Positions 42,958-52,743 of a stretch of 64,000 bases of DNA are shown in pieces. The notes beneath the pieces were generated by a model. The model saw nothing but the letters and a program-made list of their open reading frames with translations, was not told where the DNA came from and did not search any database. The number at the start of each line of letters is the position of its first letter. Within the stretch, counting starts at the first letter, position 1. A program made the position numbers and the translations under genes. The DNA lies in NCBI RefSeq assembly GCF_033963835.1, contig NZ_JAXBME010000016.1, positions 1 to 64,000 of the forward strand, written 5' to 3'. The DNA comes from Cytobacillus sp. IB215665 (GTDB lineage: Bacteria > Bacillota > Bacilli > Bacillales > SM2101).

Positions 42958-44922
42958 TTAATCCTCCTCCACGACCGACAAGTTATCATTGTCTAAAATA
43001 TTCGTTTCTTCCTCTAAACCAAAAGCTACGTTACTTTCAATCCATTTACGTCTTGGTTCAACTTTATCACCCATTAAAGTTGTAACTCGTCTCTCTGCTC
43101 TTGCAGCATCATTAATCCTTACACGAATGAGCGTTCTCGTTTCAGGGTTCATAGTTGTTTCCCAAAGCTGATCAGCGTTCATTTCACCAAGCCCTTTGTA
43201 GCGCTGAATTGTATACCCTTTACCTATCTTATCTATAGCTAATTTCAGCTCGTCCTCAGACCAAGCATATTCTAACACTTCTTTTTTTCCAGTTCCTTTA
43301 CTAACTTTATATAATGGTGGCAGAGCGATAAATATTTTACCTGCATCAACGAGTGGTTTCATGTATCTATAAAAAAATGTAAGTAAAAGCACTTGAATAT
43401 GGGCTCCATCTGTGTCGGCATCAGTCATGATGATTACTTTATCATAATTAATATCCTCCACAGAAAACTCAGAGCCAACTCCTCCACCTACAGCATGTAT
43501 AATTGTATTAATTTCTTCATTTTTAAATATATCTGCAAGCTTAGCTTTTTCTGTATTAATAACCTTTCCACGTAAAGGCAACACAGCTTGAAATCGACGA
43601 TCTCTCCCTTGCTTAGCAGATCCACCAGCAGAATCACCTTCAACTAAATAAAGCTCATTTTTATTTGGATTTCGCGATTGAGCTGGTGTAAGCTTACCAC
43701 TTAAGGTACCCTCAGATTTCTTTCGTTTCTTGCCGTTCCTCGCTTCTTCTCGAGCTTTTCTAGCAGCTTCTCGAGCTTGATATGCTTTAACAGCTTTTTT
43801 CACTAATAACGAACTAACATCAGGATTTTCCTCAAAGAAATAAGCCAAATTCTCTGTTATAACAGCATCAACTGCTGAGCGTGCATCACTTGTCCCTAAC
43901 TTCCCTTTCGTTTGCCCTTCAAATTGAAGTAACTCCTCTGGAATTCTGACAGACACGATGGCTGCAAGCCCTTCACGAATATCTGATCCCTCAAGATTTT
44001 TATCTTTTTCCTTTAACAACCCTACCTTGCGGGCATATTCATTAAAAGCACGCGTCATTGCTGTTTTGGCACCCGATTCATGGGTTCCTCCATCCTTCGT
44101 TCTTACATTATTCACGAATGAAAGGATGTTTTCTGAAAATCCATCATTAAATTGGAAGGAATATTCAACTGCAATGTCGTTTTGTTCCCCTTCAAATGCT
44201 ATCACTGGGTGTAGTGTATCCTTCTCCTCGTTTAAATATTGAACGAAGGCCTCTATGCCATTCTCATAGTGAAATATTTCGTGCTCATTATGCCGCTCAT
44301 CTATGAGCTCAATCTTTAGACCCTTTAACAGAAATGCTGACTCACGCAATCTCTCACACAATGTATTAAAGTTATATGTAATTGTACTAAATATGCTTGG
44401 GTCTGGCTTAAAGTGAGTTGTTGTACCCGTTTGATTCGTTCGCCCTTTATTTTCAAGTGCAGAAACTACACTTCCTCCGTGTTCAAACTTCTGTTCGTAT
44501 ACGTTTCCATCACGACGGATCGTTACAGTTAACCACTCAGAAAGGGCATTAACGACAGATGCACCTACACCATGTAACCCTCCACTCGTTTTATAACCAC
44601 CTTGTCCAAACTTTCCACCTGCATGTAAAACAGTATGTATAACTTCAGGAGTGGGTTTTCCTGATTTATGCATGCCAACTGGCATGCCTCTGCCTTTATC
44701 AACTACACTAATACTTTGATTTTTATGTATCGTAACTTTTATGTGGTTTCCATAGCCAGCTAAAGCTTCATCTACGGAATTATCAACAATTTCATATACT
44801 AAATGATGTAGCCCTCGCGTGTCCGTACTTCCTATGTACATACCTGGACGTTTTCTTACAGCTTCCAGTCCTTCTAACACCTGGATGGCTTCATCATTAT
44901 ATTCAAAACTTTGCTTTGACAA
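42958..44922 (-). CDS. parE: DNA topoisomerase IV subunit B
   Basis: A 654-residue GHKL ATPase subunit of topoisomerase IV. The ATP-binding elements are VDNSVDEALAGYG, DKGRGMPVGMHKSGKPTPEV and GLHGVGASVVNALS. The TOPRIM region has LVEGDSAGGSAKQGRDR and MTDADTDGAHIQVLLL. RYKGLGEMNADQLWETTMNP near the C-terminus is the conserved terminal motif. The start is TTG at 44922, seven bases after GAGGAGG. It is the first gene of the parE-parC pair, as in B. subtilis where yneT-plsY lie nearby. Confidence 0.96.
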   Translation of the reverse strand: MSKQSFEYNDEAIQVLEGLEAVRKRPGMYIGSTDTRGLHHLVYEIVDNSVDEALAGYGNHIKVTIHKNQSISVVDKGRGMPVGMHKSGKPTPEVIHTVLHAGGKFGQGGYKTSGGLHGVGASVVNALSEWLTVTIRRDGNVYEQKFEHGGSVVSALENKGRTNQTGTTTHFKPDPSIFSTITYNFNTLCERLRESAFLLKGLKIELIDERHNEHEIFHYENGIEAFVQYLNEEKDTLHPVIAFEGEQNDIAVEYSFQFNDGFSENILSFVNNVRTKDGGTHESGAKTAMTRAFNEYARKVGLLKEKDKNLEGSDIREGLAAIVSVRIPEELLQFEGQTKGKLGTSDARSAVDAVITENLAYFFEENPDVSSLLVKKAVKAYQAREAARKAREEARNGKKRKKSEGTLSGKLTPAQSRNPNKNELYLVEGDSAGGSAKQGRDRRFQAVLPLRGKVINTEKAKLADIFKNEEINTIIHAVGGGVGSEFSVEDINYDKVIIMTDADTDGAHIQVLLLTFFYRYMKPLVDAGKIFIALPPLYKVSKGTGKKEVLEYAWSEDELKLAIDKIGKGYTIQRYKGLGEMNADQLWETTMNPETRTLIRVRINDAARAERRVTTLMGDKVEPRRKWIESNVAFGLEEETNILDNDNLSVVEED

Positions 44923-45314
44923 AAAACTACCTCCTCAATACAAAAAACATACACAACAACTTTTTAATCTTGTTATAGTACAAAATAAATGCATAAACGC
45001 CTCGATTATCCCTGACAAGCATTCGAGTTATTTCACCCGAAAGGATGTTTTGTAATGACCTCGAGGGGATAGGCACTAAAGGTGGATTAACATATAGCTC
45101 CTATATAATTTGTTTAGTTTCTTTTTACCCATAAAAAGAACGGGTGTTCTAATTATACACCTTTTAGAAAAGGATTAAAACTACTACTCCTATTTTATAT
45201 AATATATGGTAATGCCCTCTTATCACAAGGACAAAAATTTTTTCTTCTTTTAAAATCCTCTCATTTTTACAAATTTGATTTTTCTAGCCTATGAATGATA
45301 AATAATTTAAGTAA

Positions 45315-45472
45315 GGCTCTTTTCGTAAACTGTGTGCTTTTGTTACATAAATTTGAGTAACTGATGTATATCATATGACTCTTGTAGTTTAGAAGAAATG
45401 ATGTCCACCGAATATTAGTTATTTTAATATTGAGGTTTTTTAGGAAAAGCAACAATGAATGCGACCAAAGCC
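45315..45472 (+). repeat. Copy of the ~160-bp dispersed repeat
   Basis: GGCTCTTTTCGTAAACTGTG at the left; AAAGCAACAATGAATGCGAC and CAAAGCC at the right. Confidence 0.8.
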
Positions 45473-45529
45473 TACTTAAAGTGAAAGGTTAAATGATCCT
45501 ATTGAATGAAAATTTGACATATAGAAAAA

Positions 45530-45554
45530 GAGTACTCAATTTTCATGAGTACTC
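45530..45554 (-). terminator. Terminator of the CoA-binding protein gene
   Basis: GAGTACTCA / TGAGTACTC hairpin followed on the minus strand by TTTTT, about 150 bases after the gene's stop. Confidence 0.75.
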
Positions 45555-45701
45555 CAAGAGGGAGGAAAATTTGTGAACATTTACTTATTTTGCGACATGG
45601 ATGACAAAGTAACAATAATTCAACCATGTTGTTTTTATAGTGTGTCGCATTTGTACAAAAATTATGCAATATAATGGATGCTTCGAAGAATGAGATCAAA
45701 C

Positions 45702-46115
45702 TTACTTTGTAGCAGCATATTCAACTTTAATACACCTATCCATAACGACAGTATATCCTTTATCATTTAAAAAATGATATGCTTCTTCATTAATAAGTCC
45801 TAGTTGAGCCCAAAAAACATCAGCATCTATTTCTACAAATTCTTTAGCAACGTCATATAGTTTCTCTGACCGACGAAATACATTAACGATGTCTACATGA
45901 CCTTCAATTTCTTGAAGAGATTTCACTGCTTTGACACCTAATACTTCATTAACAGTTGGATTGACTGGGATGATCTCATATCCAGCATCCTGCATTACTT
46001 TACTAACTTTGTACGATGTTTTTTCTGGATTGGCAGATAGTCCAACAACCGCAACTCGTTTACTATTCTTCAAGATCTCTCCCAATTTTTCTCGATTTGG
46101 AATTTCAATTGCCAT
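45702..46115 (-). CDS. yneT: CoA-binding protein (YneT/YccU family)
   Basis: A 137-residue single Rossmann-like CoA-binding domain. VAVVGLSANPEKTSYKVSKV is the nucleotide/CoA loop, YEIIPVNPTVNEVLG follows the second strand, and VFWAQLGLINEEAYHFLNDK with VVMDRCIKVEY form the conserved C-terminal half with its Cys. The cellular function is not defined. GGAGATGATTAG precedes the ATG. The position between plsY and parE matches B. subtilis yneT, although a glycosidase gene is inserted before plsY here. Confidence 0.9.
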   Translation of the reverse strand: MAIEIPNREKLGEILKNSKRVAVVGLSANPEKTSYKVSKVMQDAGYEIIPVNPTVNEVLGVKAVKSLQEIEGHVDIVNVFRRSEKLYDVAKEFVEIDADVFWAQLGLINEEAYHFLNDKGYTVVMDRCIKVEYAATK

Positions 46116-46257
46116 CTAATCATCTCCATGTATTAGTTATATACTAATTGTATCACTATCATCTTAAGGTCAGAAATAGATTGCTTACGGATTTTAAACA
46201 CATCACTATCCAATCTGCTCCCTTTACATACAAGGAACAATACCAATGTTACATCTC

Positions 46258-47997
46258 TTACTTTTGTGTGACTTGGATATGTTTTAACGAGTCAGAAAGG
46301 GCTGTCCAGGCATCTTCATTACCAAACGTTCTAGCCCAAGTAGCTATACCAGCCAGCTGATACGAATGTACAATTTGAGCTCTCTTTTGTAATGAATAGT
46401 CATTCTCAATCCAAATTTTATACATCGCTTGTTCTTTTTCATCCATATATTCGACGTAGTATTGTCCAGATTTTTCGTCATATGCTGGTTCGAGATTACG
46501 TTCATTCATCCACTCACGAACATATTCAATAGAATGCGCCTTTGAAGATACTTCTATAGCACCATTATCATTCTCTTTCTCTTCCCATATTCGTGTATAT
46601 AGCGGGACACCTAATATTAATCTGTCGTTAGGAATCACTTCTAGTATTCTTTCTAGATTATTTTCCACCCAAGGGAAGCTAGCTACACTACCTGCAATAG
46701 GTGACGATGCCCAGTGTTCATCATACGCCATAACCATCATATAATCGACAACATCGGCTAGCTTTTCTCTTTCATAAAACTTAGACCAATTCTCACTTTC
46801 AGATATAAAAGTTACATCCATGCTTACAACTAACCCTGCTTCATGCAAGTAAGGTGTTGCTTCTCTTACAAATTGTGTGACGAGAGGTCCATCTTCCAAA
46901 TTGACATTTTCAATGTCAATGTTGATCCCATCTAGCTCATACATTTGACTATATTGAAGTAATTGGCGAATAATTTTTTGTCTTGTATCAAAATCTTTAA
47001 ATGCTTCATGGGTTTTTTCAGGATCAAAATCGTTAGAAAATACAGCCCAAACTTGATAATTACGTTGTTTAGCCCATTCGGAATATGCTGTAGATCCCAA
47101 ATTCGTAACATCTCCCTCATTATTTTTCAATGAAAACCAAGTCGGAGAAACTACATTTACACCGTTCATTTGTGGCAGTGTTGATGTATCAGGATTTTTT
47201 GAGTACACAGCTTCCCATGTTAAATTTATAGGCCCATCTATTAACATTCTTTGTTCTGTGGGTAAATCTCTCGTGATATTAACCGTCATTGGTTTGTTTA
47301 AACTTATCGCATTCTTTTTAACATACCCTGCAATCCCGTTTTTCTTTCTGATGAAGTAATATTCACTATGGTCATCTTTTTCAATTACAATAGATTCATT
47401 CTCTTCTAACTCCGCAACGTATTTTGACTTAAGAGATGGCTCTACCCTCAATCTTGATTCATGCTCATTTAATGTATCTTTTACAACACCTGTTAACAAT
47501 GTTTGACCGTGTTTTTGAACAATAATCGCGGATGTTTCATCATTCAAATCCACTTCTATTGGGTAGACTTGTAATATTTGATCAATATTAATATAACGTT
47601 CACCCGCCTCAGTAACTAAAGCTGGCACCTCTAACTTAAATGGTTCTTCATTTATAAAATAAGTTAATGACTCTGAAGGAAGCTGTAAAACTTTATTGCT
47701 AGTAGTAATAATAATAGAATTCGAGTTTTCATCAAAAACAATAGAAGAATCTATCTTTTCTTGAATAAATGAAAACGGGAAATAAACCGCATCATCAACA
47801 ACATAGGCAGTAGATATTATCTCGCCTTCAAAAATAATGTCATTTTCCTCCTGAAAGTATTCAGTACTTTCTGTTGAAGGTAATAAATAAATATATAATA
47901 AAATACTAGATACTATCATAATAAAAGATATGCTTAAGCCCATTACAATATAGGGTGTTTTAGTTTTTTTCTCTTTATACGTTTCAAGCCTCGACAT
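46258..47997 (-). CDS. GH18 family glycoside hydrolase with SH3b and stalk domains
   Basis: A membrane-anchored protein of about 579 residues. The order is: cytosolic stub, transmembrane segment (IVMGLSISFIMIVSSILLYI), a copper-amine-oxidase-N-like stalk (FPFSFIQEKIDSSIVFDENS), an SH3b domain (about 160-230, ESRLRVEPSLKSKYVAELEE), then a GH18 barrel. The catalytic motif is DGINIDIENV, matching D-x-x-D-x-D-x-E with Asn at the second acidic place. YMMVMAYDEHWASSP and the final IATWARTFGNEDAW are also GH18-typical. It resembles spore- and cortex-associated YdhD/YaaH-type glycosidases. AGGAGGGGA lies four bases before the ATG at 47997. It probably acts on peptidoglycan or another GlcNAc polymer. 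Confidence 0.87.
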   Translation of the reverse strand: MSRLETYKEKKTKTPYIVMGLSISFIMIVSSILLYIYLLPSTESTEYFQEENDIIFEGEIISTAYVVDDAVYFPFSFIQEKIDSSIVFDENSNSIIITTSNKVLQLPSESLTYFINEEPFKLEVPALVTEAGERYINIDQILQVYPIEVDLNDETSAIIVQKHGQTLLTGVVKDTLNEHESRLRVEPSLKSKYVAELEENESIVIEKDDHSEYYFIRKKNGIAGYVKKNAISLNKPMTVNITRDLPTEQRMLIDGPINLTWEAVYSKNPDTSTLPQMNGVNVVSPTWFSLKNNEGDVTNLGSTAYSEWAKQRNYQVWAVFSNDFDPEKTHEAFKDFDTRQKIIRQLLQYSQMYELDGINIDIENVNLEDGPLVTQFVREATPYLHEAGLVVSMDVTFISESENWSKFYEREKLADVVDYMMVMAYDEHWASSPIAGSVASFPWVENNLERILEVIPNDRLILGVPLYTRIWEEKENDNGAIEVSSKAHSIEYVREWMNERNLEPAYDEKSGQYYVEYMDEKEQAMYKIWIENDYSLQKRAQIVHSYQLAGIATWARTFGNEDAWTALSDSLKHIQVTQK

Positions 47998-48161
47998 AAA
48001 ATCCCCTCCTATCGACATCTTACGCAATAAATCACAAATTGAAAAGAATAAATTCTTCCTTTCGTATAAATTTTTTTATGTTCATGAAATTGTATGGTGT
48101 TTTTAGTTAGAAGTGGTAAAATGAAATAAATAGAAACGTGGTTATCAAAGGAGATTCATAA

Positions 48162-48743
48162 ATGTCAGAAGTAATGATTATATTAATTGCATATCTATTA
48201 GGTTCCATCCCATTTGGGCTTATAGTTGGAAAAATAGGGTATAATATAGACATACGTGATCATGGGAGTGGAAATTTAGGTGGTACTAACACCTTTCGTG
48301 TATTGGGGAAAAAAGCAGGGATAATTGTAACTCTGGGTGATATTTTAAAAGGAACGTTAGCTGCACTACTGCCTTTGCTCATTGAAGTTGATATTCACCC
48401 ATTAATAATCGGATTATTTGCATCAGTAGGTCATATGTTTCCAATATTTGCAAAGTTTAAAGGTGGTAAAGCAGTAGCGACATCGGGTGGTGTTCTGCTA
48501 GGTTATCAGCCGTTAACTTTCTTGTTCGCTGTAATCGTATTCTTTCTTCTTTTAATTATGACAAGATATGTTTCACTCTCTTCTATGCTTGCAGGTATTC
48601 TTACAGTCTTTTATAGCTTATATACAAAAGATGTGCCGTTAATTATCGTAGTTAGTGTTTTATCAATATTTATTATTTATCGCCATAGAGCTAATATACA
48701 ACGACTAATTAATAAAACAGAACCGAAAGCAAAATTATGGTAA
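48162..48743 (+). CDS. plsY: Acyl-phosphate glycerol-3-phosphate acyltransferase
   Basis: A 193-residue integral membrane acyltransferase that makes lysophosphatidic acid from acyl-phosphate and glycerol-3-phosphate, the first step of phospholipid synthesis. The three conserved cytosolic loops are visible: [32 protein letters not shown] and [17 protein letters not shown] fourth, [11 protein letters not shown], is near the C-terminus. Five hydrophobic segments fit the family topology. CAAAGGAG precedes the ATG. It is divergent from the GH18 gene; B. subtilis has plsY next to yneT and parEC too. Confidence 0.96.
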   Translation: MSEVMIILIAYLLGSIPFGLIVGKIGYNIDIRDHGSGNLGGTNTFRVLGKKAGIIVTLGDILKGTLAALLPLLIEVDIHPLIIGLFASVGHMFPIFAKFKGGKAVATSGGVLLGYQPLTFLFAVIVFFLLLIMTRYVSLSSMLAGILTVFYSLYTKDVPLIIVVSVLSIFIIYRHRANIQRLINKTEPKAKLW

Positions 48744-48781
48744 GTTTTAAGTCCAAACATACATAATAATTTTTTTCTTAT

Positions 48782-48915
48782 GACTCTTTTCGTAAGCTTT
48801 GTTGTTATTTTTTTACAAATTAGATGATTATAATGATAGCAAAGGTGCCCCGAATTATAAATGTATACGTGCATATATTTTTGAACGTAAAGCAACAATC
48901 AATGTTTCACAACAG
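48782..48915 (+). repeat. Copy of the ~160-bp dispersed repeat
   Basis: CTCTTTTCGTAAGCTTTGTT at the left and AAAGCAACAATCAATG with ACAACAGC at the right. Slightly shortened. It lies directly after plsY; 48916-49170 shows no further feature. Confidence 0.78.
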
Positions 48916-49170
48916 CATATTACTATTTATAAGGAATTTCTATTTGAAGTTCCTTTTTTCATTGTGTAGAAATACGACGTTTTAATAAAACTATTTTTTA
49001 TCAATTTAGGACATTAGAACATACTTTATGTTTACAAATTACATAAACTAACCCATCACCTGCGATATGAAAATTATATTTACCTAACATCCTGAATCTT
49101 AATTAGTTTGTTATATATTTAGCAGATTTTGATTTAAGCCTTTTCTTTGAACAAAATGGAGGGAGAAGAT

Positions 49171-49227
49171 GTGCTAACATTTTTCTTTATTCTTTTAGGA
49201 GTATTTTATCTTTGGTTTTATTTATAA
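49171..49227 (+). CDS. Putative 18-residue hydrophobic microprotein
   Basis: GTG start seven bases after GGAGGG, encoding MLTFFFILLGVFYLWFYL and a stop. The peptide is one membrane helix with aromatic residues at the end. A strong hairpin with a short A/T tract follows ten bases later, which makes an independent transcription unit plausible. I know no family for it. Similar tiny membrane peptides in Bacillus act as regulators or oxidase subunits, but nothing here links it to one. Confidence 0.4.
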   Translation: MLTFFFILLGVFYLWFYL

Positions 49228-49235
49228 GGATGTAA

Positions 49236-49262
49236 TGAGGGGGGATTCCAGATTCCCCCTTA
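49236..49262 (+). terminator. Hairpin after the microprotein
   Basis: GGGGGGAT / ATTCCCCC-type stem with TTAAAAATA downstream, ten bases after the microprotein's stop. Confidence 0.6.
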
Positions 49263-49385
49263 AAAATATACTTTATGATTTATATTTGTTTATTAAACAT
49301 ATTCCTAAATATATACCGTATTTCTATTACCTAATTTTATAATAATTGTTATAATTTATGTAAATAAAGAAATAGAGGTAAACAT

Positions 49386-50546
49386 ATGATGAATCGGAAA
49401 ATTTTGTTCGTTTCATTAGGAACGACTGTAGCAGTTTGTATATCCGTTTTTAGTTGGTTTTCTTTAACATCTATTAATACTCAAAGCGTTCAGGTAGTTG
49501 TAAAAGCTCATCATAATAAAACTCATCACTTGTCCCCAAAAAACTTCACGACCAGCTTAACGATAGGAGCAGTTGGTGATATATTATTGCATAGTACAGT
49601 TTATAATGATGCTAAAACAGCGGATGGTTATAATTTTACACCTATGATGTCCAATGTATTTCCCCTACTAACAAAACCAGATATTACATTTGCCAACCAA
49701 GAATCCATGATTGGTGGTAAAGAGTTAGGAATTTCAACTTACCCACGATTTAATAGCCCTTATAACATAGCTGATACCATAAAGGCTGCTGGCGTTGATA
49801 TTGTTTCTATCGCAAATAACCATACGCTAGATCGTGGAGAACGTGCCATATTAAATGCTACTGCTTACTACGATAAAATCAATATGGCTTATGTTGGAGG
49901 ATATAGTAGTAATCAAGACAAAAAACAACCACGTATACTTAAAAAAAATAAGATATCAGTAGGTTTTCTTGCCTATACATATGGAACAAATGGCTTACCT
50001 ATACCTACAGGAAAGGAATACTTAGTTAATGTAACAAATGTGACAAAGATGAAAGAGGATATTAACAAATTGAGGGCGGCAGTAGATGTTATCGTTGTAA
50101 GTATGCATTGGGGAAATGAATATGAACGGTTCCCAACCATTCAACAGCAAGAACTTGCTCATTTAATAGCAAATGAGGGGGTAGACATTATTTTAGGTCA
50201 TCATCCACATGTACTACAGCCAATTGAGTGGATCGAAAGAGATGATAGCTCGAAGAGTATAGTCGTTTATTCACTAGGTAACTTTCTGTCAGGACAATAT
50301 AATGACTATAAAGATATAGGAGGATTATTTGAAATAACTGTAACGAAAAGTTTTTCAGGTAATGTAAATGAAATACACTTAGATAATCCAACATTTACTC
50401 CTACATATGTTTCGAATCAATATCAAAGTAACTTCGAAACACATATTTTAAGTGAATTAATGAGTTCCAATAATGACCATCTATATGAAGAAATGTATAA
50501 TGATACAATGGAACATATGTATCAATGGCTAAATGAACAACCTTAG
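49386..50546 (+). CDS. CapA family poly-gamma-glutamate/metallophosphatase protein
   Basis: A 386-residue protein anchored by an N-terminal segment (FVSLGTTVAVCISVFSWFSL) with an extracellular CapA-type metallophosphoesterase domain. Motifs in order are GAVGDILLHS (metal-binding Asp), FANQESMIGG, VDIVSIANNHTLDRG (Asn-His-Thr/Asp), VVSMHWGNEYERFP and VDIILGHHPHVLQPIEW. CapA proteins are linked to poly-gamma-glutamate synthesis or attachment, but lone copies such as this one are found without capBC, so that role is uncertain. AGAGGTAA lies before two ATG codons. No cap genes flank it. Confidence 0.88.
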   Translation: MMNRKILFVSLGTTVAVCISVFSWFSLTSINTQSVQVVVKAHHNKTHHLSPKNFTTSLTIGAVGDILLHSTVYNDAKTADGYNFTPMMSNVFPLLTKPDITFANQESMIGGKELGISTYPRFNSPYNIADTIKAAGVDIVSIANNHTLDRGERAILNATAYYDKINMAYVGGYSSNQDKKQPRILKKNKISVGFLAYTYGTNGLPIPTGKEYLVNVTNVTKMKEDINKLRAAVDVIVVSMHWGNEYERFPTIQQQELAHLIANEGVDIILGHHPHVLQPIEWIERDDSSKSIVVYSLGNFLSGQYNDYKDIGGLFEITVTKSFSGNVNEIHLDNPTFTPTYVSNQYQSNFETHILSELMSSNNDHLYEEMYNDTMEHMYQWLNEQP

Positions 50547-50567
50547 CATGATATTTCATAATAAAAC

Positions 50568-50724
50568 GCTCTATTCGTAAACTTTGTATTTATACAAAAT
50601 TACGACAGTAAAAGACGCCTTTGGATGATTAACATCATTTTACAGAAGAAGATGCCACAAAACTATTGTTGTATCCGTGTTTATTTCTTAGAACGAAAAG
50701 CAACAATTATTACGAAAACAGCTC
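50568..50724 (+). repeat. Copy of the ~160-bp dispersed repeat
   Basis: GCTCTATTCGTAAACTTTGT, internal AGAAGAAGATGCCACAAAAC and right end AAAGCAACAATTATTACGAA. The rest of 50547-50886 has no gene. Confidence 0.82.
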
Positions 50725-50886
50725 TATAGAAGAGACAATCTGAAAGTAAAAAAATCTTGAAATATTCCTTTAGACGAAAAGGCTGTCCCATTTGTGAATG
50801 TGGTGGCTATGGGACGCCTTGTCTGTATGTTATTATAAAAGCTTTGCCAATTAACTATTATTTCTCTATTCCATTGCGTCATAAAA

Positions 50887-51309
50887 TTATCGTTGTTTTT
50901 TTACCTTTTCATATGCTTCATGCCATTCAGGAAAATATTTAGCTATACTGATTGGGCGGAAAGAATCTTTTTTTACACACACATGCTTCGTTGTGCCACA
51001 AACAGCTAACTCGTTTTCGGAATTGGCAATTTCGTAGCCATACACGACTCTCAACCCATCATATTCTTCAACCCAAGTTGTAATTTCTGCAATTTCTCCA
51101 TACCGTATTGGCTTTTTATATGAAACATGTGCTTCAAGAACTGGACACAAAATTCCATCATCCTCCATTGCTGCATAAGAAAATCCCAAATCTTGAATAT
51201 ACTTTGTTCTGCCTACTTCCATCCATGTTAAATAATTTGCATGATTAACAACCCCCATTTGATCTGTTTCAGCATAACGAACTTCTATTTTTTTCTTTGA
51301 TTTTAACAA
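50887..51309 (-). CDS. yneP: Acyl-CoA thioesterase, hot-dog fold (YneP/YbgC type)
   Basis: A 140-residue 4HBT-type thioesterase. The motif RYAETDQMGVVNHANYLTWM carries the catalytic Asp and the surrounding Y-x-x-T/D-x-x-G...H-x-N-Y pattern of the YbgC group. ARIGRT-like EVGRTKYIQDLG and the beta strands that follow complete a hot-dog fold. It would hydrolyse short- to medium-chain acyl-CoA. The start is TTG at 51309, six bases after AGGGGGAG. The place beside tlp and sspN matches B. subtilis yneP. Confidence 0.9.
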   Translation of the reverse strand: MLKSKKKIEVRYAETDQMGVVNHANYLTWMEVGRTKYIQDLGFSYAAMEDDGILCPVLEAHVSYKKPIRYGEIAEITTWVEEYDGLRVVYGYEIANSENELAVCGTTKHVCVKKDSFRPISIAKYFPEWHEAYEKVKKQR

Positions 51310-51361
51310 CCTTAACTCCCCCTACGATCATTATAATGCTTTTTTAGAATTTTAATTGTTA

Positions 51362-51511
51362 GGCTCTTTTCGTAAACTTTGTTACAATTTTACTTTAAAT
51401 AGCAATATAATGAGTTTTATGAGTACACAAAAAATTTAAAAATGTAGAAATGATGCACGAATGCGTTCATACATTTTAGAACGAATTGGAACAATCAATA
51501 ATAAAACAGCT
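51362..51511 (+). repeat. Copy of the ~160-bp dispersed repeat
   Basis: GGCTCTTTTCGTAAACTTTG at the left; AACGAATTGGAACAATCAAT and AAAACAGC at the right. It fills most of the gap between yneP and tlp. Confidence 0.83.
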
Positions 51512-51701
51512 CATTGTAATTTTACATGAAACGAAGAACAAGTAACATATCGTGCATATTTAAACACTACACCATATATGTGAAATAAGCATGAATAAAG
51601 TTGAGTCTCTTTATGAATGTTTATATATATTTTTAGAATAGGTATGTTAAAACAGCAATTAAAGAATCACTTTTTTCACAACAACACTCATTAAACAATA
51701 A

Positions 51702-51737
51702 AAGACATGAGCTCGGTTACTCCCGAAATCATGTCTT
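51702..51737 (-). terminator. Terminator of tlp
   Basis: AAGACATGA / TCATGTCTT stem enclosing a smaller CTCGG / CCGAA-type pairing, with a T-rich tail on the minus strand. Confidence 0.7.
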
Positions 51738-51780
51738 AGAGGTCACTTAATTATAGCATTAAAGTCTTCTTTGGATAATA

Positions 51781-52011
51781 TTACTTATAACCGTTTTCAC
51801 GGTCTTGAGCCTCATCTTTAATTTCTTCTCTCATCGATGTAATGCTTTCTTCTCTACGCTGATTTTTTGCCTCGATTTGCTCTCGTTCCTCATCACTAGC
51901 AAATTCCATCGTTTCATGTGCTTCCTCAATATTTTCAATCGTATTTTGCACCATATCTTGTAACTTTTCTACATTATCACTACGATCATCAGGCTTTGGT
52001 CTATTAGTCAA
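51781..52011 (-). CDS. tlp: Small acid-soluble spore protein Tlp
   Basis: A 76-residue thioredoxin-like (by name only) spore protein. [20 protein letters not shown] and [17 protein letters not shown] are close to B. subtilis Tlp throughout. It accumulates in the forespore under sigma-G. The frame is open to 52062, but GGAGGG lies six bases before a TTG at 52011 that gives the normal N-terminus, so the true start is TTG. It is next to sspN as in other Bacillus genomes. Confidence 0.95.
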   Translation of the reverse strand: MTNRPKPDDRSDNVEKLQDMVQNTIENIEEAHETMEFASDEEREQIEAKNQRREESITSMREEIKDEAQDRENGYK

Positions 52012-52111
52012 TACTAACCCTCCAATAAAAATTGTATATTGTACATCACTAGTGTGTTTCAAACCTCTTGAAATTATGATTAGAAGTCCGTTAAAAAAAT
52101 CAATTAATTTG

Positions 52112-52250
52112 CCTCTTTACGTAAATTAAATGGTGTTTTTTCAATTACAAATGAGTAACTGATGTGTATGATATGTTCTTTTCTAGTGTCTAGAGAATAA
52201 AAGATGAAAATAACTCTATTACGAACAGCAACGTTTAGATGTAAGCTTCA
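52112..52250 (+). repeat. Diverged copy of the ~160-bp dispersed repeat
   Basis: CCTCTTTACGTAAATTAAATGG at the left and GAGTAACTGATGTGTATGAT in the middle resemble the copy at 45315; the right end is decayed. The rest of 52012-52512 shows no gene. Confidence 0.55.
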
Positions 52251-52512
52251 ATTTTTGTTTCAATGTAAGACGCCTACACTTTAACAAAGTGGCACTTTTT
52301 CAACATTATATTAATAATGATTTAACAAAACACCCTTGATATGGTAATGGTTTGTGAATAAATACTAGAAAAAAAGCTAGAAGCGATTTTAGGCCTCTAA
52401 CTTATTCATTCCTATGCTTTTGCTTTACGAGTACACATACAAATATGATCTTCTGTGTAGAGTCAATAATGAACTAATTACAAAGCGCTCTAAACCACAA
52501 TATATACTAACT

Positions 52513-52659
52513 TCATTCACCTTTTGTTTGTATGACATCTGGTTTTTCACCAGATTGATCTTGCATTTTTTTTCCTTTATTACCACCAAAGCCTCTGGGC
52601 TGAGTTCCGATATGATTTGGTGTATAATGACTACGTTTATCATTAAACTGTTTAGCCAT
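52513..52659 (-). CDS. sspN: Small acid-soluble spore protein N
   Basis: A 48-residue protein, [20 protein letters not shown], with [13 protein letters not shown] following, which is the SspN pattern (Y-x-P-N-H-I-G-T-Q...G-G-N-K-G-K-x-M-x-D-x-S/T-G). It is made in the forespore and needed for outgrowth-related functions that are poorly defined. A run of G residues (GGGGGGG) lies seven bases before the ATG at 52659. The B. subtilis order yneN-sspN-tlp is kept, but with an fbpB-like gene between yneN and sspN. Confidence 0.95.
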   Translation of the reverse strand: MAKQFNDKRSHYTPNHIGTQPRGFGGNKGKKMQDQSGEKPDVIQTKGE

Positions 52660-52743
52660 GTATAACCCCCCCTTTTCATCATTTATTATGGTCAAGTTAA
52701 CCTTATTCATGTATGAAAGGAGCAAAAGTTTTCATCTGTGAAA

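Larger units (their letters stand above)
44923..45701. other. Gap between parE and the CoA-binding gene
   Basis: No gene is supported. The gap holds a dispersed repeat at 45315-45472 and a terminator at 45530-45554. The parE promoter region (44923-45300) shows no other motif that I can name. Confidence 0.55.
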
